NCBI GenBank assembly: GCA_963674555.1 | Contig: OY771429.1 | Location: 992,001-1,056,000, forward strand | Source: JBGMEA01 sp963674555 | Lineage (GTDB): Bacteria > Bacillota > Clostridia > Eubacteriales > Anaerofustaceae | DNA: 64,000 bases | Direction: 5' to 3' | In this document: one piece after another, positions 1-8,382 of the stretch | Layout: the number at the start of each line of letters is the position of its first letter | How positions within the stretch are numbered: position 1 is the stretch's first letter | The notes under the pieces: model-generated | Told to the model about the DNA's origin: nothing | The model's database searches: none | What the model saw: the letters and a program-made list of their open reading frames with translations, nothing else | Position numbers and translations under genes: made by a program

Positions 1-1
1 T

Positions 2-1030
2 GCTTACGGAAATGACAGCCACGATTTGACAAGAGCATTGATCAAAGAAGTTTACAAAGTAGGAGCATTTCCGCATGTCGACTTGAAAGACAGCTCAGTC
101 TATCGTGAAATACTGCTTTCTTGCGAAGAAGAACAGTTAAGATCCATGAACGATTACGAACTGTACAAAATGAAAACAATGGATGCTTATATCGGAATCC
201 GCGCTTCGGACAATACATACGAATATTCGGATGTAGCCGATGAAAAAGTGGAACTTGCGAATAAACTGATGGATGATGTGTTACGCGAAAGAGTCGACAA
301 TACGAAATGGGTCGTACTTCGCTACCCGAACGGATCGATGGCGCAAGCCGCAAAAATGAGCAAAGAAGCATTTGAAGATTATTACTTTAATGTCTGCAAT
401 CTCGATTACGCTAAAATGGGCGAAGCCATGCAGTCACTCAAAACAATGATGGATGATACCGATATCGTTCAAATCAAAGGACCCGGGACCGATCTGACCT
501 TCTCGATTAAAAGTGTTCCGACGATCCCTTGCGACGGAGAATGCAATATCCCCGACGGAGAGATCTATACTGCGCCTGTTAAGGATTCCGTAAACGGCGT
601 ACTCTCTTATAACACGCCGAATCAATACCAGGGCTTCGTTTTCGAAAAGATCGTCTTTACGTTTAAAGACGGAAAGATCGTTGATGCCGTTTCAAATGAT
701 ACGAAAAAGATCAACGCCATATTGGACACGGACGAAGGCGGACGTTATATCGGCGAATTTGCCATCGGCGTTAATCCTTACATTACCAATCCGATGTTGG
801 ATACATTATTTGATGAAAAGATCACGGGAAGTTTCCATTTCACCCCGGGCGCTTCGTATGAAGACGCGTTCAACGGAAACAAATCCGCGATCCATTGGGA
901 TCTTGTCAGTATGCAAACGCCTGAATACGGCGGCGGCGAGATCTATTTTGACGGCAAACTGATACGAAAAGACGGGCTGTTCGTGATTCCTGAATTGGAA
1001 TGTCTTAACCCGCAAAATCTGATAGACTAA
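2..1030 (+). CDS. M29-family (AmpS/PepS-type) aminopeptidase, 5' end outside window
   Basis: This is the C-terminal two thirds or more of a cytoplasmic metallo-aminopeptidase of family M29. The open frame runs to the first bases of the window with no start, so the gene is cut by the window edge. The family uses two metal ions held by Glu, Glu, His, His and Asp. Candidates seen here are the Glu in the DGEIY segment, the Glu in IGEFAIG, the His in GSFHF, and the HWD triplet near the end, all in the family order. It releases N-terminal residues from peptides. A strong hairpin terminator follows the stop directly. Short decayed copies of its 3' end lie downstream, near 1725-1748 and 2424-2459. 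Confidence 0.88.
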   Translation, partial: AYGNDSHDLTRALIKEVYKVGAFPHVDLKDSSVYREILLSCEEEQLRSMNDYELYKMKTMDAYIGIRASDNTYEYSDVADEKVELANKLMDDVLRERVDNTKWVVLRYPNGSMAQAAKMSKEAFEDYYFNVCNLDYAKMGEAMQSLKTMMDDTDIVQIKGPGTDLTFSIKSVPTIPCDGECNIPDGEIYTAPVKDSVNGVLSYNTPNQYQGFVFEKIVFTFKDGKIVDAVSNDTKKINAILDTDEGGRYIGEFAIGVNPYITNPMLDTLFDEKITGSFHFTPGASYEDAFNGNKSAIHWDLVSMQTPEYGGGEIYFDGKLIRKDGLFVIPELECLNPQNLID

Positions 1031-1055
1031 AAAAACACCCGCAAGGGTGTTTTTT
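1029..1055 (+). terminator. intrinsic terminator of the aminopeptidase gene
   Basis: AACACCC, loop GCAA, GGGTGTT, then a T run. The hairpin touches the stop codon. Nearly the same hairpin occurs again at 1749-1773 and 2461-2489. Confidence 0.85.
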
Positions 1056-1193
1056 AATCGAAGAAGTTTGCTTATTGAGTGTTTAAAATCTTCTATTTCT
1101 GGGTACCTCATTATTTTCTTACTTATCTTTGTAGAATCAATTATGGTATGGTAATATTATAAATAATTATCATATGTAATAAAGGAGTTTATT

Positions 1194-1670
1194 ATGGATT
1201 TGTTAATTAAACTAATTATGTTAGTTTTTGTAACTTATGCTCTTATAAAAGTATTTAAACTTATCTTTAAAAATCACAAAAAAATGACGCCTGTTTATGA
1301 TTCAGATACTATAGCTACATTTCAAGGCAAATATTCGAAGGGCGAAAGCTCCTTCGAACCCAATATTTTATGTCAACTGAATGCAAAACAAGAAGTCCTA
1401 CAAATTACTTCTTTAGGATATGCAAAAAAATCAATGTTTGTTTTTTATCCTGAGATAACTGTTTTTGAGCTAACAACTAAACTTGCGGATGCTGCTAATT
1501 TTGCAGGTGTCCAATCTGAAACAGAATATATTGTATTGCGATATATTCGAGATAATGAAGCGCTTCATTTAGTTTTTTACGTTGATGATCCACTTATCAA
1601 AATACACAATAAAAGAGCTGCAAAAAAAAATGATATCTTATATTACGTTAATACACGCATATCACAATAA
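1194..1670 (+). CDS. hypothetical membrane-anchored protein, 158 aa
   Basis: I do not recognise this protein. It starts with one hydrophobic segment (about residues 3-22) followed by a Lys-rich stretch, so the N-terminus is likely in the membrane with the rest in the cytoplasm. The remaining 120 residues look like a mixed alpha/beta domain. The start is supported by an AAAGGAG ribosome site. The gene is clearly richer in A+T than its neighbours and poor in the GATC words common in the rest of the window. It lies between two near-identical terminators. Its general plan (one N-terminal anchor, then a small beta-rich domain) resembles the next gene, though I see no convincing sequence identity. 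Confidence 0.6.
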   Translation: MDLLIKLIMLVFVTYALIKVFKLIFKNHKKMTPVYDSDTIATFQGKYSKGESSFEPNILCQLNAKQEVLQITSLGYAKKSMFVFYPEITVFELTTKLADAANFAGVQSETEYIVLRYIRDNEALHLVFYVDDPLIKIHNKRAAKKNDILYYVNTRISQ

Positions 1671-1724
1671 TATGTAAATTCAAAATAAGTTGCGATTGTA
1701 TTTATAATATATACAACCCATCAA

Positions 1725-1748
1725 GCCAAGCATTAAATCTATTCGATT
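1725..1748 (+). repeat. possible decayed copy of the aminopeptidase gene end
   Basis: The last 16 bases before the terminator (AAATCTATTCGATTAA) match the last 16 of the aminopeptidase gene (AAATCTGATAGACTAA) at 12 positions. As in the true gene, the terminator follows directly. The match is short, so the case rests mainly on the clearer copy at 2424-2459. Confidence 0.35.
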
Positions 1749-1773
1749 AAAAAACACCCTTTCGGGTGTTTTT
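1749..1773 (+). terminator. intrinsic terminator, copy 2
   Basis: AAAAAACACCC, loop TTTC, GGGTGTTTTT. It ends the transcript of the 158-residue unknown gene. Confidence 0.8.
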
Positions 1774-1866
1774 CATTGCCATCCCAGATTTTGTCGAATC
1801 CTTTTCATATGAACTATTTTTTTGGTATAATTTCATTATATTAATAATATGGGTTGGAGGGTGCAC

Positions 1867-2397
1867 ATGTCACCTTATGTAAAAGCTTTATTAATCTTTG
1901 CTGTTCTGCTTGTTTTAAGTAAAATAATTATGATGAAACTTCTACATTATGATATCGTCCACCTTATAGCTGCACCGATGATGTTTAAAAAATATAAGGA
2001 ATTATTTGGTCCTAAAAATTTACAGGTTATGATTGAATGTTTTGAACTTGAAGGAATTTGGGAATTGCGTGACACAGGCTATTATATTTTCGGTTTTGGT
2101 GACTATCTAGCTTTTTACCCACCTACCAATGATGAAAATGCGATAAAAGTTCCTTGTTCGGGAATGATATCTTTTTCGGTCAAAACATATTCAGGTAAAG
2201 TTGATTTTAAGGATTACAAATTCATGTCAAAAGACATTGAAAAAATCGTTATTCATCGCGAGAGTTTAAGCGATATTACTATTCGGTTTCGCAATAATCG
2301 ATTCGAATTAGCGTTTAATCAGTATGCGCTTCCGAGAGCAAATTTCTTTGAGTTCCTAGCAACAAAAATACCCTATGAAGAATACGCTAAGGAATAG
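1867..2397 (+). CDS. hypothetical membrane-anchored protein, 176 aa
   Basis: I do not recognise this protein. The ATG at 1867 was chosen because GGAGGG lies just before it; the upstream in-frame ATG at 1849 has no such site. Residues 4-25 form a hydrophobic anchor. The rest is rich in aromatic residues and beta strands, with a pattern (short Gly-Phe-Gly turn, then LAFYPP) that recalls small PH-like domains. That is only an impression. The gene is AT-rich with almost no GATC words, unlike thiT and the nif genes beyond. It is followed by a decayed copy of the aminopeptidase end and by the third copy of the terminator. Confidence 0.6.
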   Translation: MSPYVKALLIFAVLLVLSKIIMMKLLHYDIVHLIAAPMMFKKYKELFGPKNLQVMIECFELEGIWELRDTGYYIFGFGDYLAFYPPTNDENAIKVPCSGMISFSVKTYSGKVDFKDYKFMSKDIEKIVIHRESLSDITIRFRNNRFELAFNQYALPRANFFEFLATKIPYEEYAKE

Positions 2398-2414
2398 GTT
2401 TTCAGTTTCATAAA

Positions 2415-2459
2415 ATGTTAGCAGAATTGGGATGTCTTAGCCTCGATAATTTGATTTAA
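2415..2459 (+). pseudogene. remnant of the 3' end of an M29 aminopeptidase gene
   Basis: The frame ending in TAA at 2457-2459 reads ELGCLSLDNLI, against ELECLNPQNLID at the end of the complete gene (7 of 11 aligned residues identical). The terminator follows at the same distance. This is a tail fragment of a second aminopeptidase copy, or a duplicated insertion boundary. Confidence 0.6.
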
Positions 2460-2460
2460 C

Positions 2461-2489
2461 AAAAAAAACACCCTTTCGGGTGTTTTTTA
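2461..2489. terminator. bidirectional terminator, copy 3
   Basis: An A run, ACACCC, loop TTTC, GGGTGT and a T run. It can serve both the plus-strand unknown gene and the minus-strand thiT gene. Confidence 0.8.
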
Positions 2490-2504
2490 TTAGGTAAGTT
2501 ATAT

Positions 2505-3149
2505 TTAAGAATCAGCTCGCAATTGTCTGACCAAGCGATCGATGGCGTTGCGAACCGCGGGCAGCGCGATAACGATGATCGTAGCGATCGCTTCGATACC
2601 CAAATAGGTAGCATTATAAACGATCGAATACCAAATGACATTCATCCCTTCCGGCGCATAAGCCGCGAAAAAAATGACGCCCGATAAAAAACTCATAACA
2701 AATCTGCCGAAAACACCGATGATATATCCGGTGATCATACCGCCTTTTTGATTACGGAAAAATCCGCCCAATCCCAACATCCCAAAAGCCAATGGGTAAT
2801 CAAGCAACACTTGCATCGGATGCAGCGCGTACGGATAGATCGCCAAATTCAATAGCCCGAACGCCATACCTGCTATGATACCGATCTTCGGTCCGTATAC
2901 ATAGCCGATCAAAAACAGGAAGAACATCGAAAAAAATGTCGCGCTTCCTCCGTAAGGCATCGGGATATGCGGCAGTAGATTGTTGATCACGAATGCGACC
3001 GCGATCATGATCGCAGCGAAACTGAGTGTTTTCACATTCATTTTTTTGCCTTTGTCCGCAAAAACAAAAATAAGCACCATAAACAGGATGATAACGGCAA
3101 TTAATGCCAATTGTCCCATAGTGCTCTCGAAAAAAGTTTGTAAGTCCAT
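2505..3149 (-). CDS. thiT: thiamine ECF transporter substrate-binding subunit ThiT
   Basis: ThiT is the membrane S component that binds thiamine and works with a shared energy-coupling module (EcfA, EcfA', EcfT), not present in the window. The 214 residues form about six hydrophobic helices. The middle part (PYGGSATFFSMFF, GYVYGPKIGIIAG) is typical of ThiT, including the aromatic and polar residues that line the thiamine pocket in this family. An extra N-terminal helix (residues 13-31) precedes the usual start of the family. The gene stands alone, downstream of a TPP riboswitch, which fits control by thiamine. The start has an AGGAGG site at about 3155. Confidence 0.9.
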   Translation of the reverse strand: MDLQTFFESTMGQLALIAVIILFMVLIFVFADKGKKMNVKTLSFAAIMIAVAFVINNLLPHIPMPYGGSATFFSMFFLFLIGYVYGPKIGIIAGMAFGLLNLAIYPYALHPMQVLLDYPLAFGMLGLGGFFRNQKGGMITGYIIGVFGRFVMSFLSGVIFFAAYAPEGMNVIWYSIVYNATYLGIEAIATIIVIALPAVRNAIDRLVRQLRADS

Positions 3150-3187
3150 AAAAAAATCCTCCTTAAAATTCGGAGGGTAAGTAGATG

Positions 3188-3270
3188 ATACATCTGCTTC
3201 CCTACGTCGGTGTTGACCGAATCAGGTTGTAAGGGTATTATCTCAGCCATACGGCACCCCTAGCAACAAA
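3188..3270 (-). promoter_or_regulatory. TPP riboswitch upstream of thiT
   Basis: Read on the minus strand it has the known TPP (THI element) blocks in order: GGGGTGCC, GCTGAGATAATACCC, ACCTGATTCGGTCAACACC, then CGTAGGGAAGCAG. It ends about 40 bases before the thiT start, so binding of TPP probably blocks translation or stops transcription of thiT. Confidence 0.95.
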
Positions 3271-3473
3271 TCAAATAAGACTACTTTATTCAATTGCTAT
3301 TATTATAAACTTTTCAAATGATTTGTCAAGTAACGAGTGAACGGACAGGTCGGTTGTGATTAAAATTGATTGATTAAAAAATATTAAATCCAAGAAACTT
3401 TGGCTTACATTCAGTATTATTCGAGAGTTTTATTAAAATTGAACGATTATTGCACCCAAAGCGTAAAAAAAAC

Positions 3474-3502
3474 TTGTGTTCTATTTTTTTCTGTGCTATA
3501 AT
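3474..3502 (+). promoter_or_regulatory. sigma-A-type promoter of the nif operon
   Basis: TTGTGT (3474-3479), a 17-base spacer and TATAAT (3497-3502). Transcription would begin near 3509, leaving a leader of about 300 bases before nifH. No sigma-54 (GG-N10-GC) site was noticed. Control is therefore likely to act on the leader or on the Nif proteins. Confidence 0.65.
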
Positions 3503-3508
3503 TCACAA

Positions 3509-3808
3509 AATAAAAATGGAAGAGATACTTTTTTATCAAAATACCTATCTCATTTCCGTTTAAATATCATAAAGTCGCATTTCGGCTAACCAACCATGCG
3601 AGCAATGGAGCTTTGATTCAAACGAGCAATCGTTATGAAACAAGGCTTTTGTTTTTTATTATTCGCTGTATCATAGAATCCTTATTTTTAGACATTAAAT
3701 GCTTTTAAAAGCAACGGAGCTTTGTTCCTTGATCATCAAGGGCCGAAGCTCTTTGTTGTTTTAAAACAATAAACACAATAAAACAAAATCATATTTGGAG
3801 GTACTGAT
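3509..3808 (+). promoter_or_regulatory. long structured leader of the nif operon
   Basis: Two hairpins begin with the same 5' arm, GGAGCTTTG (3607-3615 and 3716-3724). The first closes with CAAGGCTTT and runs into a T-rich tract (3641-3660), like an intrinsic terminator. It contains a small AACG/CGTT stem-loop. The second closes with GAAGCTCT (3746-3752 region) and contains a perfect CCTTGA/TCAAGG stem. The 5' arm of the first could also pair with the 3' arm of the second, giving two exclusive folds. A 12-base palindrome, GCTTTTAAAAGC, sits at 3701-3712. It matches no riboswitch class I know. Confidence 0.5.
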
Positions 3809-4627
3809 ATGAGACAAGTAGCTATTTATGGAAAAGGTGGAATAGGAAAATCAACGACCACACAAAATCTAACGGCGGCATTGGGTGAAATGGGAAAACA
3901 CATCATGATCGTCGGCTGCGATCCAAAAGCGGATTCAACGCGTTTGATCTTGGGAGGACTGGCGCAGGAAACGGTTTTGGATACTTTAAGAGAAGAGGGC
4001 GATGAGATCGAACTGGATGAGATCTTGCGTGAAGGATACGCGGGGATCAAATGCGTTGAATCGGGCGGACCGGAACCGGGCGTTGGATGCGCGGGTAGAG
4101 GGATCATTACCTCGATCAATCTCTTGGAGCAATTGGGCGCATATACCGATGATCTGGATTATGTATTCTACGATGTACTGGGCGATGTTGTTTGCGGCGG
4201 ATTCGCTATGCCGATCAGAGAAGGTAAAGCCGAAGAGATTTATATCGTTGCCAGCGGTGAGATGATGGCAATGTACGCGGCGAACAATATCTGTAAAGGT
4301 ATCGCTAAATTTGCATCAAGCGGCAAGACCAGGCTCGGCGGTATTATATGCAACAGCCGAAACGTAGACAATGAATACAACATGCTAAAAGCTTTTGCGG
4401 AAGAACTCGGAAGTCAAATGATCCATTTCGTACCTAGGAACAATGTCGTACAGAGGGCGGAGATCAATAAGAAAACCGTGATCGACTATCTCCCTGAAGA
4501 TACGCAAGCGGATGAATACCGCACATTGGCGAAAGCAATAGATGCAAATGAAATGTTTGTCGTTCCGAAACCCATGCAACAAGATCGACTCGAAGAGATC
4601 TTGATGAAATTCGGGATCATGGCATAA
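3809..4627 (+). CDS. nifH: nitrogenase iron protein (dinitrogenase reductase) NifH
   Basis: NifH is the homodimeric ATPase that passes electrons one at a time to the NifDK protein. The 272 residues show the P-loop GKGGIGKS (8-15), the 4Fe-4S ligands Cys94 (VGCAGRG) and Cys129 (DVVCGG), and Arg97, the residue ADP-ribosylated by DraT in some diazotrophs. The length and the presence of nifI genes directly after it place it with the nitrogenases of clostridia, sulfate reducers and methanogens rather than with the proteobacterial type. It is not a BchL- or CfbC-like protein, given its D and K partners. The ribosome site is GGAGGT. It is the first gene of an operon that runs through at least nifK. 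Confidence 0.97.
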   Translation: MRQVAIYGKGGIGKSTTTQNLTAALGEMGKHIMIVGCDPKADSTRLILGGLAQETVLDTLREEGDEIELDEILREGYAGIKCVESGGPEPGVGCAGRGIITSINLLEQLGAYTDDLDYVFYDVLGDVVCGGFAMPIREGKAEEIYIVASGEMMAMYAANNICKGIAKFASSGKTRLGGIICNSRNVDNEYNMLKAFAEELGSQMIHFVPRNNVVQRAEINKKTVIDYLPEDTQADEYRTLAKAIDANEMFVVPKPMQQDRLEEILMKFGIMA

Positions 4628-4645
4628 GAAAGCGAGGAAATAATA

Positions 4646-4969
4646 ATGAAAATGATAAGAGCTATCATAAGGCCTGAAATGAGCAATAAAGTATTAAATG
4701 AACTGCAAGACGCGGGCCATAGTTCGGTAACCAAATTCGATGTTGTGGGGCGCGGAAAACAAAGAGGCGTAAAAGTAGGAAATGTACATTACGATCAACT
4801 TCCGAAAGAATTGCTTTTGATCGTCTGTGAAGATGAGAATTGTGATGAGATCGTCCAGCTTATCGTTAAGAATGCCCGCACCGGTGAAGGTACGTTCGGT
4901 GACGGAAAAATATTTATTTCGGATGTAGAACGCACTATTACCGTAAGCAGTGGCGAAGAAAGCATTTAG
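4646..4969 (+). CDS. nifI1: nitrogenase PII-like regulator NifI1
   Basis: NifI1 is a PII-family trimer that, together with NifI2, binds NifDK and blocks its contact with NifH when fixed nitrogen is sufficient (known from methanogens). The 107 residues have the PII core, starting MKMIRAIIRP and ending with the GDGKIF strand that contacts nucleotides. The T-loop region is GRGKQRGVKVGN followed by YDQLPKE, typical for NifI1. Its location between nifH and nifD is the classic arrangement. Spacing to nifH is 18 bases and to nifI2 12 bases, so the genes are co-translated from one transcript. Confidence 0.93.
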   Translation: MKMIRAIIRPEMSNKVLNELQDAGHSSVTKFDVVGRGKQRGVKVGNVHYDQLPKELLLIVCEDENCDEIVQLIVKNARTGEGTFGDGKIFISDVERTITVSSGEESI

Positions 4970-4981
4970 GAGGTTTCCATC

Positions 4982-5368
4982 ATGAAAGAAATATTGGCCA
5001 TCATAAGGATGAATACCATGAATGAAACGATCAACGCGCTTTCCGATGCCGGCTTTGCTTCCATGACCGCACATCCGGTTTTGGGAAGAGGAAAGAAAAA
5101 AATCGATTTTTCGATCATTGAGGATTTAATTGAAGATAATGAATTAAATGCGCCACCGAGAACGATCGAAACGATCTCGGAAACGCATCGCCTGCTTGCG
5201 AAACGCAGTGTGATGCTTGTGGTGCAAGACGATGAAGTCGATGATGTGATCGATATTATCTTGGAACATAACCAAACCGGCAACATGGGTGACGGGAAAA
5301 TATTTGTCATGCCGATAAGCGATGTCACAAGAGTAAGGACAGGCGAAAGCGGTACAAACGCAATATAA
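4982..5368 (+). CDS. nifI2: nitrogenase PII-like regulator NifI2
   Basis: This is the second PII-like subunit of the NifI1-NifI2 complex, which responds to 2-oxoglutarate and ATP in methanogens. The 128 residues carry a longer, acidic T-loop (IEDLIEDNELNAPPR) between the GRGKKK and SVMLVV segments, the usual difference from NifI1. The GDGKIF motif is kept. The start has an AGGAGG site ending shortly before the ATG. Both NifI genes are needed for the rapid ammonium switch-off, so that control is probably present in this organism. Confidence 0.92.
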   Translation: MKEILAIIRMNTMNETINALSDAGFASMTAHPVLGRGKKKIDFSIIEDLIEDNELNAPPRTIETISETHRLLAKRSVMLVVQDDEVDDVIDIILEHNQTGNMGDGKIFVMPISDVTRVRTGESGTNAI

Positions 5369-5392
5369 GATTAAACAGGAGGAACAACAGCA

Positions 5393-6997
5393 ATGGATAG
5401 TAAAAAATTGCAAGCAAAAATGCTGGATGCCTACCCTGCAAAAGTAATGAAGAACAGAAAAAAACATATCCTCGTAAAAGAGTCCGGTCAGGAACAAGAA
5501 ATAGCTGCGAATACGCGGACAGTTCCCGGCATCATTACCAACAGAGGATGTTGTTATGCGGGATGTAAAGGGGTCGTTATCGGTCCGATCATCGATATGG
5601 TCCATATCGTACACGGACCCATAGGATGTTCATACTATGCTTGGGGCACCAGAAGGAATAAAGGGAAAACAAGAGAAGACGGTAAAAACTTTTTAAACTA
5701 TTGTTTTAGTACAGACATGCAAGAAAGCGACATCGTCTTTGGCGGAGAGAAAAAACTTATGCAAGCGATCGATGAAGCGGTCGAACTCTTTGCGCCGAAA
5801 TCTATTTCGATATCAGCTACATGTCCTGTCGGCTTGATCGGAGACGATGTGCATGCAGTCGCAAAACAAGCTTCCGAGAAACACGGCATACCGATCTTGG
5901 GCTTCAGTTGCGAAGGATATAAAGGTGTCAGTCAATCCGCGGGACACCATATCGCGAATAATAAATTGATGACCGATGTCGTCGGAACAGGAAACAAAGA
6001 AAGTCGCAAATATTCGATCAACATATTGGGAGAATATAATATCGGCGGCGATGAATGGGAGATCGCGCGCGTCATGAATAAGATCGGTTACGATATCGTA
6101 ACGACCATGACAGGAAACGCGACCTATGAAGATATCAGTAACGCGCATACCGCGGAACTTGATTTGGTACAGTGTCATCGTTCTATCAATTACATCGCTG
6201 ATATGATCGAAACAAAGTACGGTATACCTTGGGTCAAAGTCAATTTTATCGGTGTCCGCGCTATGAGCAAAAGTTTAAGAGATATCGCAAAGTATTTCGG
6301 AGACGAAGATTTGATAGCACGAACGGAAGAATTCATCGCAGAAGAAGTAAGTGCGATCCAAGATGAAATGGATCAATACAAAGAACTTTGTAAAGACAAA
6401 ACAGCTATTTTGTTTGTCGGCGGCTCAAGAGCCCACCATTATCAAGGTCTCTTGGAAGAGATAGGCATATCAACGGTCGCGGCAGGTTATGAGTTTGCGC
6501 ACAGAGATGATTACGAAGGACGCGATATCATACCCGATATCAAGTTGGACGCGGATACGCGTAATATCGAAGAGATACACGTTGAAAAAGACGCGCAGAA
6601 ATATAAGCTTCGTATCCCGCCGGAACGAAGTGAAGAACTTAAAAAAGCGATCCCGCTCAGTCGTTATGACGGGATGATCAACGAAATGGAAGACGGAAGT
6701 TTGTTGATAGACGATCTAAACCATTATGAAACCGAAGAATTGATCAAAGCGCTCAAGCCGGACTTTTTCGGTTCCGGTATCAAAGACAAATACATCGTGC
6801 AAAAAATGGGGGTCTATTCAAAACAAATGCATTCCTATGATTATGCGGGACCGTATGCGGGATTCAACGGCGCCGTAAATTTTGCAAGAGATGTAGCGGC
6901 AGGTATATTCACGCCCGCTTGGAGTTATGTGATACCGCCGTGGAAGAAACAACCGAATCTCGTCGGAAAATTATCTGTTGAAGGAGGAAACGAATAA
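5393..6997 (+). CDS. nifD: nitrogenase molybdenum-iron protein alpha chain NifD
   Basis: NifD carries the FeMo-cofactor where N2 is reduced. The 534 residues keep the P-cluster cysteines (Cys53 in RGCCYAG, Cys79 in GPIGCS, Cys144 in ATCPVG), the cofactor ligands Cys261 (LVQCHRS) and His480 (QMHSYDY), and the active-site Gln181 and His185 (GVSQSAGHH). All are equivalent to the Azotobacter residues. An insert of about 50 residues around 370-430 is typical of the clostridial type. There is no anfG or vnfG gene next to it, so I take it as the Mo enzyme. The stop codon overlaps the nifK start (TAATG), pointing to coupled translation. Confidence 0.96.
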   Translation: MDSKKLQAKMLDAYPAKVMKNRKKHILVKESGQEQEIAANTRTVPGIITNRGCCYAGCKGVVIGPIIDMVHIVHGPIGCSYYAWGTRRNKGKTREDGKNFLNYCFSTDMQESDIVFGGEKKLMQAIDEAVELFAPKSISISATCPVGLIGDDVHAVAKQASEKHGIPILGFSCEGYKGVSQSAGHHIANNKLMTDVVGTGNKESRKYSINILGEYNIGGDEWEIARVMNKIGYDIVTTMTGNATYEDISNAHTAELDLVQCHRSINYIADMIETKYGIPWVKVNFIGVRAMSKSLRDIAKYFGDEDLIARTEEFIAEEVSAIQDEMDQYKELCKDKTAILFVGGSRAHHYQGLLEEIGISTVAAGYEFAHRDDYEGRDIIPDIKLDADTRNIEEIHVEKDAQKYKLRIPPERSEELKKAIPLSRYDGMINEMEDGSLLIDDLNHYETEELIKALKPDFFGSGIKDKYIVQKMGVYSKQMHSYDYAGPYAGFNGAVNFARDVAAGIFTPAWSYVIPPWKKQPNLVGKLSVEGGNE

Positions 6998-8361
6998 TGT
7001 TGGAACTTACACCGAAAGAATATACGCAACGAAAAGCATTAATGGTCAACCCCGCAAAAACGTGTCAACCGATCGGGGCGATGTATGCCGCACTCGGCAT
7101 ACATAAATGTCTTCCTCACTCTCACGGATCACAGGGGTGTTGTTCCTATCATCGGATGCATTTGACGCGTCATTACAAAGATCCGATCATGGCATCGACA
7201 AGTTCTTTTACCGAAGGTGCCTGTGTATTCGGAGGAAAACCGAATCTATCCAAAGGTCTGCAGAATATCTTTGCGATCTACGATCCGGATATCGTTGCCA
7301 TCAATACCACCTGTTTATCCGAAACGATCGGAGATGACATCGGAGAAATCATTCGCTCGACTGAGATCCCTGAAGATAAGATCGTGATCCACGCGAATAC
7401 GCCAAGCTATGTCGGATCGCATGTGACCGGTTTTTCAAATATGGTAAAAGCGATGGTCACTTACCTATCCGAACCGTCGGAAGAGAAGACAGACACGCTC
7501 AACATTATCCCCGGATATGTGGAACCGAGCGATATGAAAGAGATCAAGCGGATCATAAACCTGATCCAAGTTCCGTTCATTATGTTCCCGGATACAAGCA
7601 ATGTCGTAAATTCACCTTTAACGGGAAAATACAGTATGTACCCGAAAGGCGGAACGCAAATAGAAGATCTGAAAAGGACCGGAAGCAGCAAAGCAACCAT
7701 CGCTATGGGCAGCTTCTCATCCAAAGACGGCGCGTATGAGTTGGAAAGCAAATGCGAAGTTCCCGCTCATTTGGTCAAAGTGCCGATAGGCATAAAAGCC
7801 ACGGATGAATTCATAATGAAAGTGTTGGAATTAAGCGGTAAAGAAGTGCCCTACGAATTGGAATTGGAACGCGGACAACTGGTCGATCTAATGGTCGATG
7901 TGCACTCACATTACCACGGCAAAAAAGTTGCGATCTTCGGAGATCCGGATATCGTTATCGCAATGACGGAATTGGTGATCAGTTTAGGGATGATTCCCGT
8001 TCATATTTTAACGGGTACGCCGGGAACCGAATTCGACAAAACGATACAAGCAATGTTAGACGAAAATAACATTGAAGCGGAACATGTTAAATCAAAAGGC
8101 GATCTGTTGGAATTACACCAATGGATCATGAACAGTCCGGTGGATATCTTGATAGGCAATACGTACGGCAAATATATCGCCCGTGCGGAAGATATCCCTT
8201 TGATCCGAGTCGGATTCCCGATATTGGATCGAATCGGACACAGCTTTTTCCCTTTGGTGGGATATATGGGCATGATCCGTATGATCGAAAAAATCAGCAA
8301 CGCGTTTTTGGATCTACAAGACCGAACATGCGCTGACGAAGATTTTGAATTAGTTATGTAA
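6997..8361 (+). CDS. nifK: nitrogenase molybdenum-iron protein beta chain NifK
   Basis: NifK pairs with NifD and supplies the other half of the P cluster. The cysteines Cys23 (TCQPIGA), Cys48 (SQGCCS) and Cys106 (TTCLSET) are in place. The 454 residues lack the long N-terminal extension of the proteobacterial NifK, as usual in clostridia. nifE, nifN and nifB, needed to build the cofactor, do not follow. They must lie elsewhere for the enzyme to work. The next gene starts 21 bases on and begins a transporter, so the operon may continue. Confidence 0.96.
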   Translation: MLELTPKEYTQRKALMVNPAKTCQPIGAMYAALGIHKCLPHSHGSQGCCSYHRMHLTRHYKDPIMASTSSFTEGACVFGGKPNLSKGLQNIFAIYDPDIVAINTTCLSETIGDDIGEIIRSTEIPEDKIVIHANTPSYVGSHVTGFSNMVKAMVTYLSEPSEEKTDTLNIIPGYVEPSDMKEIKRIINLIQVPFIMFPDTSNVVNSPLTGKYSMYPKGGTQIEDLKRTGSSKATIAMGSFSSKDGAYELESKCEVPAHLVKVPIGIKATDEFIMKVLELSGKEVPYELELERGQLVDLMVDVHSHYHGKKVAIFGDPDIVIAMTELVISLGMIPVHILTGTPGTEFDKTIQAMLDENNIEAEHVKSKGDLLELHQWIMNSPVDILIGNTYGKYIARAEDIPLIRVGFPILDRIGHSFFPLVGYMGMIRMIEKISNAFLDLQDRTCADEDFELVM

Positions 8362-8382
8362 ACAAACACGCAGGAGGTTGAT

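Noticed and set aside
3571..3660. ANTAR-type tandem hexaloop hairpins in the nif leader
   Set aside because: The only clean hexaloop (AACG-AGCAAT-CGTT) lacks the expected G at loop position 4 and the other stem has a 7-base loop, so I do not claim an ANTAR target.
3809..8361. Nitrogenase-like (CfbCD, BchLNB, Mar) or alternative V/Fe nitrogenase
   Set aside because: All P-cluster cysteines and both cofactor ligands are present, and NifI1/NifI2 lie in the usual place. There is no anfG/vnfG gene. A Mo nitrogenase fits best.
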